From Sulfurirhabdus sp043759595 (lineage in GTDB: Bacteria > Pseudomonadota > Gammaproteobacteria > Burkholderiales > SMCO01): a DNA stretch of 25,346 nucleotides. The translations under genes were made by a program, and so were the position numbers. The DNA is taken from assembly GCA_043759595.1 (NCBI GenBank), contig JAYVLG010000202.1, forward strand, positions 1 through 25,346. Direction: 5' to 3'. The notes below the pieces were generated by a model. That model made no database searches, was not told where the DNA came from, and saw only the letters and a list, made by a program, of their open reading frames with translations. Positions 8,639-16,365 of the stretch are shown here, piece by piece (the stretch's first letter is position 1; each line of letters opens with the position of its first letter).

Positions 8639-9645
8639 GCTGCAATTTCTTCTGTCAAATAGGTCAGTCGTAGCCCGTAAGAGGCTTGTTCGGTAAAAAA
8701 ACTGTCTACAGCGGCAACCTGGTCTTCGGTTGTTTGCAGTTGATTCATGGCATGCCGGAAAGCAGCCGAACCCGTCAACCCTTTGGTGTACCAGGAAATG
8801 TGCTTGCGTGCGATGCGCAAGCCAGAGTATTCGCCGTAAAAATTATACAGATCGTGTAAATGGTGCATGAGCACGCGATGGATTTCTGCTACTTCTGGCT
8901 GTGGCAGATGTTCGCCTGTTTTCATGAAGTGCTCGATTTCGCGGAAAATCCAGGGGCGGCCCTGAGCGGCACGGCCGATCATGACGGCATCGGCTTTGGT
9001 GTATTCCAGCACAAACTTGGCTTTTTCAGGAGAGGTGATATCGCCATTGGCAATGATCGGGATACGTGCTGCCGCTTTTACAGCGGCGATGGTGTCATAT
9101 TCGGCATCGCCGGAATAACCGCAAGCTCTGGTCCGGCCATGCATGGCGAGAGCCTGAATGCCGGCATCTTCAGCAATGCGCAGGATTTTCAGTGCATTTC
9201 GGTTGTCTTTGTCCCAACCAGTGCGAATTTTAAGCGTGACCGGCACATTAACAGCATTAACCACGGCACTCAAAATACGCCCTACCAGTGCTTCATCTTG
9301 CAGCAACGCAGAACCGGCCATCACGTTGCAGATTTTCTTGGCAGGGCAACCCATGTTGATATCAATCAACTGCGCACCCTGATCAACATTATATTGTGCT
9401 GCCCCAGCCAGCATTTCAGGGTCAGCACCCAATATCTGCACAGAAATCGGATCCACTTCCCCTTCGTGGTTAGCACGTCGTTTGGTTTTTTCAGAACCCC
9501 ATAACAGTGAGTTGCTCGAAACCATTTCGGAAACAGCCATCCCAGCCCCCAGAGATTTACATAACTGACGGAATGGACGATCTGTTACACCGGCCATAGG
9601 TGCAACGAGCAAATTGTTTTTAAGGGTGTAGGGACCGATTTTCAT
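8635..9645 (-). CDS. dusB: tRNA-dihydrouridine synthase DusB
   Basis: FMN-dependent reduction of uridine to dihydrouridine in the D-loop of tRNAs. It is 336 residues. The TIM-barrel start has APMAGVTDRPFRQL (15-28), then SVQILGADPEM, and the catalytic Cys100 lies in INMGCPAKK. FMN-contacting blocks ALAMHGRTR, IPIIANGDI and ADAVMIGRAAQGRPW follow. DusB rather than DusA or DusC is chosen because of close resemblance of the N-terminal block and the location immediately before fis, a pairing conserved in many Proteobacteria. It is the first gene of the minus-strand cluster. Confidence 0.96.
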   Translation of the reverse strand: MKIGPYTLKNNLLVAPMAGVTDRPFRQLCKSLGAGMAVSEMVSSNSLLWGSEKTKRRANHEGEVDPISVQILGADPEMLAGAAQYNVDQGAQLIDINMGCPAKKICNVMAGSALLQDEALVGRILSAVVNAVNVPVTLKIRTGWDKDNRNALKILRIAEDAGIQALAMHGRTRACGYSGDAEYDTIAAVKAAARIPIIANGDITSPEKAKFVLEYTKADAVMIGRAAQGRPWIFREIEHFMKTGEHLPQPEVAEIHRVLMHHLHDLYNFYGEYSGLRIARKHISWYTKGLTGSAAFRHAMNQLQTTEDQVAAVDSFFTEQASYGLRLTYLTEEIAA

Positions 9646-9675
9646 CGTTTATTATATTTTGGGAAAGCTGCCTAT

Positions 9676-9681
9676 TTTATA
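9676..9681 (-). promoter_or_regulatory. Possible -10 element upstream of dusB
   Basis: On the minus strand TATAAA stands about 30 bases before the dusB start, the expected place for the promoter of the dusB-fis-pur cluster. No good -35 hexamer is seen 16-18 bases upstream, so the call is weak. The rest of the 267-base dusB/GGDEF-EAL gap (9646-9912) is AT-rich, with a small ATTCT-TAT-AGAAT hairpin near 9835-9847 and a CAACCGGTTG palindrome at 9865-9874, and nothing else recognised. Confidence 0.22.
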
Positions 9682-9912
9682 CGCAATTGATCGACAGTAA
9701 AAGAAGGGATTTTTAACTGATAAAAAAATTATTCTAATTTGGTATGAATGGACTATCGCGAGGCTTGGTAAATATTTGATGTTTTAACCTGGAAACCTCA
9801 GTTAACCGCTAAATTTAACATTTAACCAAATAATTCTTATAGAATTTTTAATTATTCCCTGGTTCAACCGGTTGGTGAGACCGCTATGGGTTGGCTTGCA
9901 TTTAATCCAGAA

Positions 9913-11916
9913 TTACTTAGTATTATCAGCGTGCTTCTGGTTGATTGGGGATGCCTCAGCCCAGGCTGACTCTCTGATCCACTGAATCAAGTCATTGGCA
10001 GGAAGCGGTTTGCTCATGTAATAACCTTGAGCGGTGTCACAGCCCCATTCTGTTAAGGTATCCCAGACCTGCGCTGTTTCCACGCCTTCTGCAACGACCT
10101 TTAGTCCGAGATTATGGCCGAGATCAATGGTCGACCTGACAATCACCGAAGCTTGCTTGTCACTCATCATGTCTAGTACAAAGGACTTGTCAATCTTGAT
10201 TTCATCCACAGGCAGCTTTGAAAGCGAAGCAAGTGATGAGTAACCGGTGCCAAAATCATCAATGGCCAAGGTGACACCCATTTTGTCCAGTTGATTCAGA
10301 ATCACCAATGCAGAGGTTTGGTCCGCCATCACGACACTTTCTGTTATTTCCAGCACCAGGTATGAAGGTGCTACATTCGCCTTGTCAAGCAAGTCTGCAA
10401 TCTCGGAGGGAAGATGCTTGTCGTGTAGACTTCTTGCTGAAAGATTGACCGTTACACTGATGAAAATGCCTGCTTTATGAAATTCAGCACACTGATTCAA
10501 GGCCTTTTTAAGCACCCAGGTTGTAAGGGATTGTATTAAACCGTTTTGCTCAGCTGCCAAAATGAACTGATCGGGGGGGAGAAACCCCCGTTTTGGATGT
10601 TGCCAGCGCACCAGTGCTTCGACGCCCATTATGCAACGGGTCTGGTGATTAATCTTCGGTTGGTAATAAAGTACCAGTTCTTCCTGCGCTATCGCCTGAC
10701 GCAGCTCGCTTTTGAGGGTAAGGTCTGCCCGTGTGCCATGCTCTTGTGACTCGGAATAGATGGCATATCCACTATTGGCATGTTTTGCTGCATACATGGC
10801 CACGTCAGCACGTTGGGTAAGGGTGATGGCGTCTTCGCCGTGGTCAGGAAAAAGTGCAATACCAATACTTGCGCTTATATCGATGACTTCTCCATCCAGC
10901 GAAAAAGGAAGCTCAAGCGTTTTTAGTATTTTCTCTATGATGTGCTGTATTTGGCTTTCAGAAACATTATCCAGAATAATGACATATTCGTCTCCACCAA
11001 GCCATGCCACAGTGTCAATAGTGCGAACAGTCTCTTTTAAACGTCGACCAACATCTTGCAACAACAAATCACCTATGTTGTGGCCCAAAGTGTCATTTAC
11101 TTCTTTAAAGCGGTCAAGATCCATTAATATGACAGCAAAAGTAGTGCCTTCCCGAAGCGCATGCTTAATTTCCTGCTTCAGGCGATCTTGGTAGAGGGTA
11201 CGGTTAGGCAGGCCGGTTAGTTCGTCGTGTAGTGCCTGATATTCAAGAATGCGAGCTTGCCTGGAGACGCGCATGCTGACAAAAACGGCAATAAAAACTG
11301 TAAGCAAACTTGCGAATCCGCCAAGAAATAACGTAGTCTGGCGGGCGCTTGCATAAGATGACTCCGCCTCTTTGACCGCAGTTGCAGTCTGGATTCGTTG
11401 CAAGTCGATCAGTTTATCTACTTGTTGACCGATTAGTTTTTGTTTGGGCATGGCTTGCATGCGTATTTGATCAAAAATGTCGGAGTGAAAGTCCTGCAAC
11501 CCCATGTTCATCACTTCTTCAACTTCAGGCTGTGCTTCTCGGGTCAAAACGATAATTTTGGATAATACTGATTTTTCCTGGGGGGAAATGGCAAGGCTTT
11601 CTAAAGTTTCACGAGCCCGGATATATTCGCCGCCAAAAGCGCTAAATCTTTGATACTCCGCATCCTTTAGGAAATCGTCTTTGAGTACAGCCATAATATG
11701 CATGCTAAGCGCTCGTTCCCGAAGCGCTCGTTGCATGATTTGCGCCATATCTGTCTTTACATTGTTTTTTTCGACAATGTTTTTTAAACGCGCTTCTGAC
11801 TGACCCATATGGTTTAAGCTCACATAGGTCAATGCAAGCATGAGAAAAATAGCCAGCATAAACCCTACGGCAATACGAACGCCTATGTTCAGGTGGTGCT
11901 TGTTATTTAATGTCAT
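9913..11916 (-). CDS. Membrane-bound GGDEF-EAL protein, probably a c-di-GMP phosphodiesterase
   Basis: A 667-residue two-domain signalling protein. TM1 (about 12-33) and TM2 (about 195-216) flank a helical periplasmic sensor region of four-helix-bundle type. The GGDEF domain starts near 228 (DELTGLPNR). Its signature is WLGGDEY at 305-311: Phe is replaced by Tyr and the usual Arg before the motif by Trp. The RxxD inhibitory site RTID (298-301) is kept. The EAL domain is complete: EALVRW (433-438), VNLSARS, LEITES, DDFGTGYSS (553-561), KIDKSFV and VAEGVET with Glu610. I infer that it degrades c-di-GMP, with the GGDEF half perhaps binding GTP as a regulator. It stands alone, without an operon partner. 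Confidence 0.93.
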   Translation of the reverse strand: MTLNNKHHLNIGVRIAVGFMLAIFLMLALTYVSLNHMGQSEARLKNIVEKNNVKTDMAQIMQRALRERALSMHIMAVLKDDFLKDAEYQRFSAFGGEYIRARETLESLAISPQEKSVLSKIIVLTREAQPEVEEVMNMGLQDFHSDIFDQIRMQAMPKQKLIGQQVDKLIDLQRIQTATAVKEAESSYASARQTTLFLGGFASLLTVFIAVFVSMRVSRQARILEYQALHDELTGLPNRTLYQDRLKQEIKHALREGTTFAVILMDLDRFKEVNDTLGHNIGDLLLQDVGRRLKETVRTIDTVAWLGGDEYVIILDNVSESQIQHIIEKILKTLELPFSLDGEVIDISASIGIALFPDHGEDAITLTQRADVAMYAAKHANSGYAIYSESQEHGTRADLTLKSELRQAIAQEELVLYYQPKINHQTRCIMGVEALVRWQHPKRGFLPPDQFILAAEQNGLIQSLTTWVLKKALNQCAEFHKAGIFISVTVNLSARSLHDKHLPSEIADLLDKANVAPSYLVLEITESVVMADQTSALVILNQLDKMGVTLAIDDFGTGYSSLASLSKLPVDEIKIDKSFVLDMMSDKQASVIVRSTIDLGHNLGLKVVAEGVETAQVWDTLTEWGCDTAQGYYMSKPLPANDLIQWIRESAWAEASPINQKHADNTK

Positions 11917-11941
11917 TAGTTAAGCTCAAGCGCGATATTTA

Positions 11942-11968
11942 ATTATAAATTTATGGTTATGTCGACAT
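11942..11968 (-). promoter_or_regulatory. Candidate promoter and palindrome upstream of the GGDEF-EAL gene
   Basis: On the minus strand a perfect TATAAT (plus 11942-11947) lies about 25 bases before the GGDEF-EAL start. Directly upstream is the 10-bp palindrome ATGTCGACAT (11959-11968), in the space between the -10 box and any -35 box, where a repressor could act. No good -35 hexamer is visible, so this is suggestive only. Confidence 0.25.
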
Positions 11969-12135
11969 GTTGGAACAATGAAATACTACTTTAACAGCAA
12001 GGTTTTGCTGAAACAACTAATCAAATTACTGGGCAATTGGTAAACACCCATGGTTTGAGCTTATTTTGTTTAATTTTGAAGCAACGGGGAATCAGCCACA
12101 TAGTATTTTTCTGATCCTACCCTTAATATTCACGC

Positions 12136-12365
12136 TATTCTTTTGGCTAATAGTCAGTAGCTATCCCACCTCCCAGATCAGCCTCTACCAAGCGGCGCAT
12201 TACCTCGAGCAATTTTTAGATTAATTGAGTTTGCAGTTTATTGTAAGCTTCTGCGTCGGAAACGCGATATACCACAACGCCCAGCAATTCAATTATGGGG
12301 TTTCAAATTGCGTTTTGACTGATGTACCGTACTGCGAGTATCCATGGCGTAATAATCATATGGCT
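12136..12365 (-). pseudogene. Decayed 3' remnant of a paralogue of the 388-residue gene at 14764-15930
   Basis: On the minus strand this stretch aligns, nearly without gaps, with the last 60-75 codons of the intact gene at 14764-15930. The readable parts include ISQNAI, ELLGVVVYRVSDAEAY and RRLVEADLGGGIATDY; the intact protein has ISQNSI, ELLGVVVSRVPDAAAY and RRLVEADLGEGIATEY. Three sense codons have become stops: Gly to TGA, Glu to TAA in QLIEKL, and Trp to TAG in the final YW. Homology fades beyond about 12365, with small indels, so the 5' four fifths is missing. It lies in a 612-base gap (11917-12528). The flanks 11969-12135 and 12366-12528 hold nothing I recognise. Confidence 0.85.
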
Positions 12366-12528
12366 GAAAAGTGAGAAATGAGCTTTATGACTTTGGAAGG
12401 TTTTCCAGCATAATCTAATCTATGTAAGTCGATATATCCGGCTAGAAATCGGGATGCCGACAAATAATGTCAATCATGAAATGACTGGTTTTGTCCTTGA
12501 TTTACAAAGTTAGGAAGAGGCCAACCCT

Positions 12529-13578
12529 TTGGAAAAACGCTTCGAATATTTCGCTCAACTTGCTGCCGTGTTTATTCTGGTGGCGGGTTGTTTTTTGGTG
12601 CTAAGGCCTTTTCTGGCCGCGACGCTGCTTGCTGCAGTTGTGTGTGTCTCTAGCTGGCCACTTTATCTTTGGTTATTGCACAGGATGAAGGGCAGGCAAA
12701 ATATAGCGGCGCTCACCATGACGCTGTCTTTGGCACTCGTGGTGATTCTGCCGCTGGCACTGGTGGCGTACAATCTTGCCGATAATGTTACCGCCTTATA
12801 CAATGCTATCAAGCAAGCCGTTGAGGTAGGGCCGCTAGAACCTCCGGCTTGGCTAAAGGGGGTGCCGATAGTTGGCGAATCAGTCAATAAATATTGGCAC
12901 CTGATTGCTACCAGCCAGGAAGAAATGGACGCGCTGGTGAAGCGATTGCTAGAACCCGCCAAAAATTTTCTGCTTTCGGGTGGAATTCTGCTTGGGCAGG
13001 GTGTTTTGGAAATGAGTTTGGCGGCCTTCGTCAGTTTTTTCTTTTATCGCGATGGCGTAGCGTTGGTGCGTTTTCTTAACGTGGCGATGGATCGGGTAGT
13101 CGGAACCCATGCGGCGAGTACTCTCGGCATCATCAATAACACCGTTCAGAGCGTCATGTACGGCTTGTTGGGAACCGCCTTGGCGCAAGGTTTTGTGGCC
13201 TCAATTGGTTTTCTCATCGCAGGTGTACCAGCAGCATTATTGCTCGGCATAGCAACTACCCTTCTCTCCCTGATCCCTGTTGGGCCACCCTTGATATGGG
13301 GTGGCACAGCTATCTGGCTGTTCAACCAGGGAAGCACGGGATGGGGAATTTTTATGCTGCTTTGGGGGTTTTTCCTGATTAGCAGTGTGGACAACATAGT
13401 GAAACCCCTGCTAATCAGCCGGGGTAGCAATCTGCCGTTTGCCCTGGTTCTGTTTGGTGTGTTGGGGGGCGTGCTCGCCTTTGGCTTTGTCGGTGTTTTC
13501 ATTGGGCCGACATTGCTTGCTGTGGGATTCAGCTTGATAAAGGAGTGGACAGACCTGGATAGCAGAGGCAAAAAGTAA
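12529..13578 (+). CDS. AI-2E family transporter (PerM/YdiK-type membrane protein)
   Basis: A 349-residue integral membrane protein of the AI-2E (UPF0118) family, with about seven to eight hydrophobic segments. Visible features are the N-terminal pair of membrane helices, a hydrophilic stretch around 90-150 (VEVGPLEPPAWLKGVP), and the conserved C-terminal part with SLIPVGPPLIWGG, DNIVKPLLISRGSNLP and FGFVGVFIGPTLLAV. The start is TTG at 12529, preceded by GAAGAGG. Family members export varied small solutes or ions; AI-2 transport is shown for only a few, so the substrate is unknown. It is the only plus-strand gene between two minus-strand remnants of another gene family and has no operon partner. 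Confidence 0.88.
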   Translation: MEKRFEYFAQLAAVFILVAGCFLVLRPFLAATLLAAVVCVSSWPLYLWLLHRMKGRQNIAALTMTLSLALVVILPLALVAYNLADNVTALYNAIKQAVEVGPLEPPAWLKGVPIVGESVNKYWHLIATSQEEMDALVKRLLEPAKNFLLSGGILLGQGVLEMSLAAFVSFFFYRDGVALVRFLNVAMDRVVGTHAASTLGIINNTVQSVMYGLLGTALAQGFVASIGFLIAGVPAALLLGIATTLLSLIPVGPPLIWGGTAIWLFNQGSTGWGIFMLLWGFFLISSVDNIVKPLLISRGSNLPFALVLFGVLGGVLAFGFVGVFIGPTLLAVGFSLIKEWTDLDSRGKK

Positions 13579-13623
13579 AGAACCTAGATTGTTCCCGGTA
13601 TTCGATGGGATATTTTAATTCCT

Positions 13624-13660
13624 ATTCTATTGGCCAATAATCGGTGGCAATACCTTCATC
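13624..13660 (-). pseudogene. Second remnant: last codons of another paralogue of the 388-residue gene
   Basis: About 36 bases align with the 3' end of the gene at 14764-15930, with roughly four fifths identity and an identical 12-base core (GGTGGCAATACC). Read on the minus strand they give EGIATDYWPIE-stop, against EGIATEYWSKD-stop in the intact gene. The first remnant (12136-12365) also ends DY-stop-PKE-stop, so the two remnants are closer to each other at the tail than to the intact copy. Homology ends abruptly upstream. Another frame of the same stretch (13627-13740) reads smoothly as FPYEKGEPIIKVLE..., so a different gene tail may be fused here. Short, hence the moderate confidence. Confidence 0.6.
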
Positions 13661-13781
13661 CGTTCCGCTTTGCTGAAACGTCCCCGTGTTTCGAGCACTT
13701 TTATAATAGGCTCGCCTTTTTCGTAAGGGAACTGCTCCTGCCACGACTAACGGTTTTTATTTCTATGTGAGTGAGCAATAC

Positions 13782-14435
13782 ATGAAATCTGGAATCCGCA
13801 TTTTATTGGCAATAGCAGCTGCAATCATTTGGGTAGTGGCCGGATTAACTTACCAGGCTGGTGATCACATTAGTTCCGCAAGCAAGGCATCGGGTGAGGG
13901 GCGAGAAGCCATGCTTCAGTCCTTTCGTATAGCGCAATCCTTGAAATCCTTGGCTGCCGGTTATGAGTTGACTATTAATGAGTATTATTCAACGGTATTG
14001 GATACCTCTTCTTACCAGAAAAAAATCTAAGCGCAAAAAATAGTGATTGACCGCGAACTGTCCACTCTTGCTAACCTGAAGGACGGGGGAGGTGGATCCG
14101 ATGTGGTTACTAAAATCACGGGGCTCTATAAGGAAATGGACGCTTACCGCCTCGGTTTGGAGGGCGCATTGTCCAGCATGGATAAAGATTGGGATCGCGC
14201 ACGTGATTCTTTGTATAAATTGAATATTTTGTCGATCCAAGTGATTTCACAGGCGGACTCTCTCGGACAAATCGCCAGTGAACGTGCCATGGCTCAGGAT
14301 CAAATCCTGCAAGATCGTCATTCGCAATCTTTCACGCTGCTGCGTATAGCCATGATTCTTGCTTTGTTGATGGGGACCGGAATCATGATTGGTGCGGCTC
14401 GTCTTGGTCGGGCACAGGGCTATAGCGGAATGTAA
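13782..14435 (+). pseudogene. Two-TM periplasmic sensor-domain remnant with an internal stop
   Basis: Two open stretches in the same frame are separated by one TAA at 14028-14030. Joined, they read as an N-terminal TM (ILLAIAAAIIWVVAGLTY), a roughly 160-residue helical periplasmic region of four-helix-bundle type, and a second TM (LLRIAMILALLMGTGIMIG). The coding character runs straight through the stop (QKKI-stop-AQKIVIDREL). After TM2 the frame ends at 14435, with no HAMP, methyl-accepting, kinase or GGDEF output domain. The layout is that of the front half of a chemoreceptor or sensor enzyme. ATG at 13782 is preferred over GTG at 13767; neither has a strong ribosome-binding site. Most likely a dead fragment. 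Confidence 0.7.
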
Positions 14436-14763
14436 CGGTCAAGTCTATATGAAGCGGATGTAAATCGGCAGCCTGTCTTAAAATTCGTTTTTTTTGTTGA
14501 TCTGTAGAATGTGAATGCTCTAAAAAATCGACTTATTATGTCTTAGCTTAGCCGCACTGGTGTGGCTTGGCATACTGGATTCGCTTAGATTATATTTTGA
14601 CTGTTCAAAAGTGAGATGGCGACCACAAAAGGCCAAAATCGTAAAAGCAATGAGGCAAGATGGATTGAGCAGGCGTTATAAGGAGGGGGCGCAAACTGGT
14701 TCAATGAAGATCAGTCGCGCCCGCTCCTATTTTTTGATGGCCAGGAACGACTGATTCAAATAT
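14436..14763 (+). other. Gene-free stretch, possible coding debris
   Basis: This 328-base gap has no convincing gene. Short open stretches exist on the plus strand in two frames around 14550-14760, including one of 64 codons beginning at 14560, but none has a credible ribosome-binding site or recognisable motif. I read it as eroded sequence between the sensor remnant and the convergent 388-residue gene. Confidence 0.4.
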
Positions 14764-15930
14764 CTAATCTTTTGACCAGTATTCGGTGGCAATACCCTCA
14801 CCAAGATCAGCCTCTACCAAGCGGCGCCGTACCTCCACCAATTTTTCGATTAATTGGGTTTCCCGTTTTTCGTAAGCTGCGGCATCGGGAACCCGACTCA
14901 CCACGACGCCAAGCAATTCTGTAATCGCATTGCCGATGGAGTTCTGGCTGATGGTAACAATCAGTTTGCCGGCGTCATTACGATAAATGAGTTGTTTAAA
15001 CGCAGGTTGCCAGCGAATAGCGTTGGCGTATTTCGCATCAACAATGCAGTGGTCGCGTACTTTTTTAGCGGTTTTGAGAAAGTCATTGTTGAACAACAGG
15101 ACGCTTTCTACTTCATCCGGAAAATAGGCATCAACCGGCATGGGGGCATTACGCGTGGAAACCTGCGAGAAAAAGGTGCGGTAGAAATCGATAAAGCCTT
15201 TTAAAACCGCATCGTATTCTTGCCAGAAGCGAACATCTTTGAGAGCGGCCGCCCCGCCCTGAACTTCCCAGCTGGGTAATCCTTGGGGGTAACCGGTGAG
15301 TTCGATGCGAGCGTCTGCCTCGCTGGCAGGTTTGAGAATTTTCAGATTCAGCGCCCGGTCAAAAAATTCGCGGTAAACATCGCGCATATAGGCTTGAAAC
15401 AAGCTATGCTGGCCGCCGTCTGTGAGGTTGGGGTTTTTTGAGTCAGCCAGTTTGGCGTTGCGCAGTTCATCTTTGGGGAAAACAATGAAGTGGTTATGCA
15501 GCATACGAATGCTGGGCACCCCAGGGGAGGTGAGTGGCCAGGTAGCATCCAGGCTGGCTTCCCCGGCTAAAATCAGTGCATCATCCGGATTCGGGTAACA
15601 CTCCAGCATGTAGTCGATGATAATCTGGTTCATCCTGTTCCAGGAGTGCAAAACGTTGGCTGGTACTTGCGTGCGACGTACCGGCCGTCCCAGGGGATTA
15701 AGAATGCATTGCGAAGTGTTGTAGATAATCGAGGTATCAAATTCGGTGCTGTGCCCCAGAGCTTTGCGGTACAGCAATAAATTTTCCGAATTGACTAACA
15801 GTCCATTGTTGTTTACAAGATCGTTAAGGTTTTCTGTGCTGTTAAAGAATTCGTTATGTTTCATTCCTTCGGGTATTTCAAGGGGAATGGCTCGAAAAGG
15901 AGTGACTATTTCGCGTGGACCGGATTGCAT
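14764..15930 (-). CDS. Conserved-looking protein of unknown function, 388 residues
   Basis: I do not recognise this protein. It looks soluble: no signal peptide, no membrane helix. The start at 15930 is supported by GAGGA seven bases upstream. Notable segments are QCILNPLGRPVRR (about 75-87), a long helical C-terminal third ending RRLVEADLGEGIATEYWSKD, and MLHNHFIVFPKDEL near the middle. The HNHF(I)VFP piece faintly recalls the histidine motifs of HIT/GalT-type nucleotide transferases, but the full motif is not there and I do not assign that function. It is monocistronic as far as visible. Two decayed relatives of its 3' end lie at 12136-12365 and 13624-13660 on the same strand, so this is the surviving member of a local tandem family. 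Confidence 0.85.
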   Translation of the reverse strand: MQSGPREIVTPFRAIPLEIPEGMKHNEFFNSTENLNDLVNNNGLLVNSENLLLYRKALGHSTEFDTSIIYNTSQCILNPLGRPVRRTQVPANVLHSWNRMNQIIIDYMLECYPNPDDALILAGEASLDATWPLTSPGVPSIRMLHNHFIVFPKDELRNAKLADSKNPNLTDGGQHSLFQAYMRDVYREFFDRALNLKILKPASEADARIELTGYPQGLPSWEVQGGAAALKDVRFWQEYDAVLKGFIDFYRTFFSQVSTRNAPMPVDAYFPDEVESVLLFNNDFLKTAKKVRDHCIVDAKYANAIRWQPAFKQLIYRNDAGKLIVTISQNSIGNAITELLGVVVSRVPDAAAYEKRETQLIEKLVEVRRRLVEADLGEGIATEYWSKD

Positions 15931-16319
15931 CTAGGGTTCCTCATGATGATGTTTTATGACTGTATGCGTAGTTAAATAAGGAAATAATCGAATGTTTTTT
16001 TAAGCGTATTTTTCTGACACTGATTAGTGCAAAGGTAAAATCGCAAAATGTAGCGCGAACAGATGGTGTACAGCCGATTTTATTTAAGTTTAACAGGTAC
16101 CTATTTTGCGACATTTTGGTGAAGGCCGCCAATAAACTAATGTTAAGTGACTATAAGTTTGATGAATGTTACTACTTGATATCGCTCTCTTGTACGGGGG
16201 GATAGCGAGCAACATATGGTGATGTAAAGCAATTAAGTTTGTCGGCTATGGGGGAAACGAATATTGCTTCGAGACCCTGATGAGACAGTCTACCTTTGCA
16301 ATAGTAGACCACCAATAAA
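15931..16319. other. Gene-free stretch with inverted repeats
   Basis: This is the upstream region of the 388-residue gene and the downstream region of the PEP-CTERM gene. It contains a nested inverted repeat at 16036-16117 and a small perfect hairpin GTCTAC-N10-GTAGAC at 16288-16309. A 63-codon open frame on the minus strand (15941-16132) runs through the first inverted repeat and is probably not a gene. No clear promoter for the 388-residue gene was found. Confidence 0.5.
16036..16117. repeat. Nested inverted repeats, possible recombinase or regulator site
   Basis: Three inverted pairs share one left arm. TAAAATCG at 16036-16043 pairs with CGATTTTA at 16075-16082; TCGCAAAAT at 16041-16049 pairs with ATTTTGCGA at 16103-16111; AAAATGT at 16045-16051 pairs with ACATTTT at 16111-16117. 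An AGGTACCT palindrome also occurs at 16095-16102. Such layered arms are seen at tyrosine-recombinase core sites and at complex operators. No integrase gene is adjacent, so the function is open. Confidence 0.5.
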
Positions 16320-16344
16320 CAAAAACAGCGGCCTCAAGGCCGCC
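16320..16344 (-). terminator. Intrinsic terminator of the PEP-CTERM gene
   Basis: On the minus strand GCGGCC-TTGA-GGCCGC (plus 16328-16343), a perfect 6-bp GC stem with a tetraloop, is followed by TGTTTTTG. It stands 22 bases after the stop codon of the exported-protein gene, a textbook rho-independent terminator. Confidence 0.88.
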
Positions 16345-16365
16345 GTCGTCGTGAACAAAAAACTA

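Noticed and set aside
8860..9504. A 214-codon open frame on the plus strand opposite dusB
   Set aside because: It lies entirely antisense to a clear dusB gene, has no recognisable domain, and reads as a shadow of dusB codon bias.
9861..9880. GGTTCAA followed by a palindrome, considered as a tRNA T-arm
   Set aside because: No acceptor stem, anticodon arm or CCA region can be built around it.
14560..14754. A 64-codon open frame on the plus strand
   Set aside because: No ribosome-binding site, odd composition, no motif; kept only as possible debris in the gap description.
14764..15930. Naming the 388-residue gene a HIT or GalT family enzyme from its HNHF segment
   Set aside because: The full histidine triad or HPH motif is missing, and the rest of the sequence shows no recognised block of those families.
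15941..16132. A 63-codon open frame on the minus strand upstream of the 388-residue gene
   Set aside because: It runs through the nested inverted repeats and has no ribosome-binding site or known motif; more likely repeat sequence that happens to be open.
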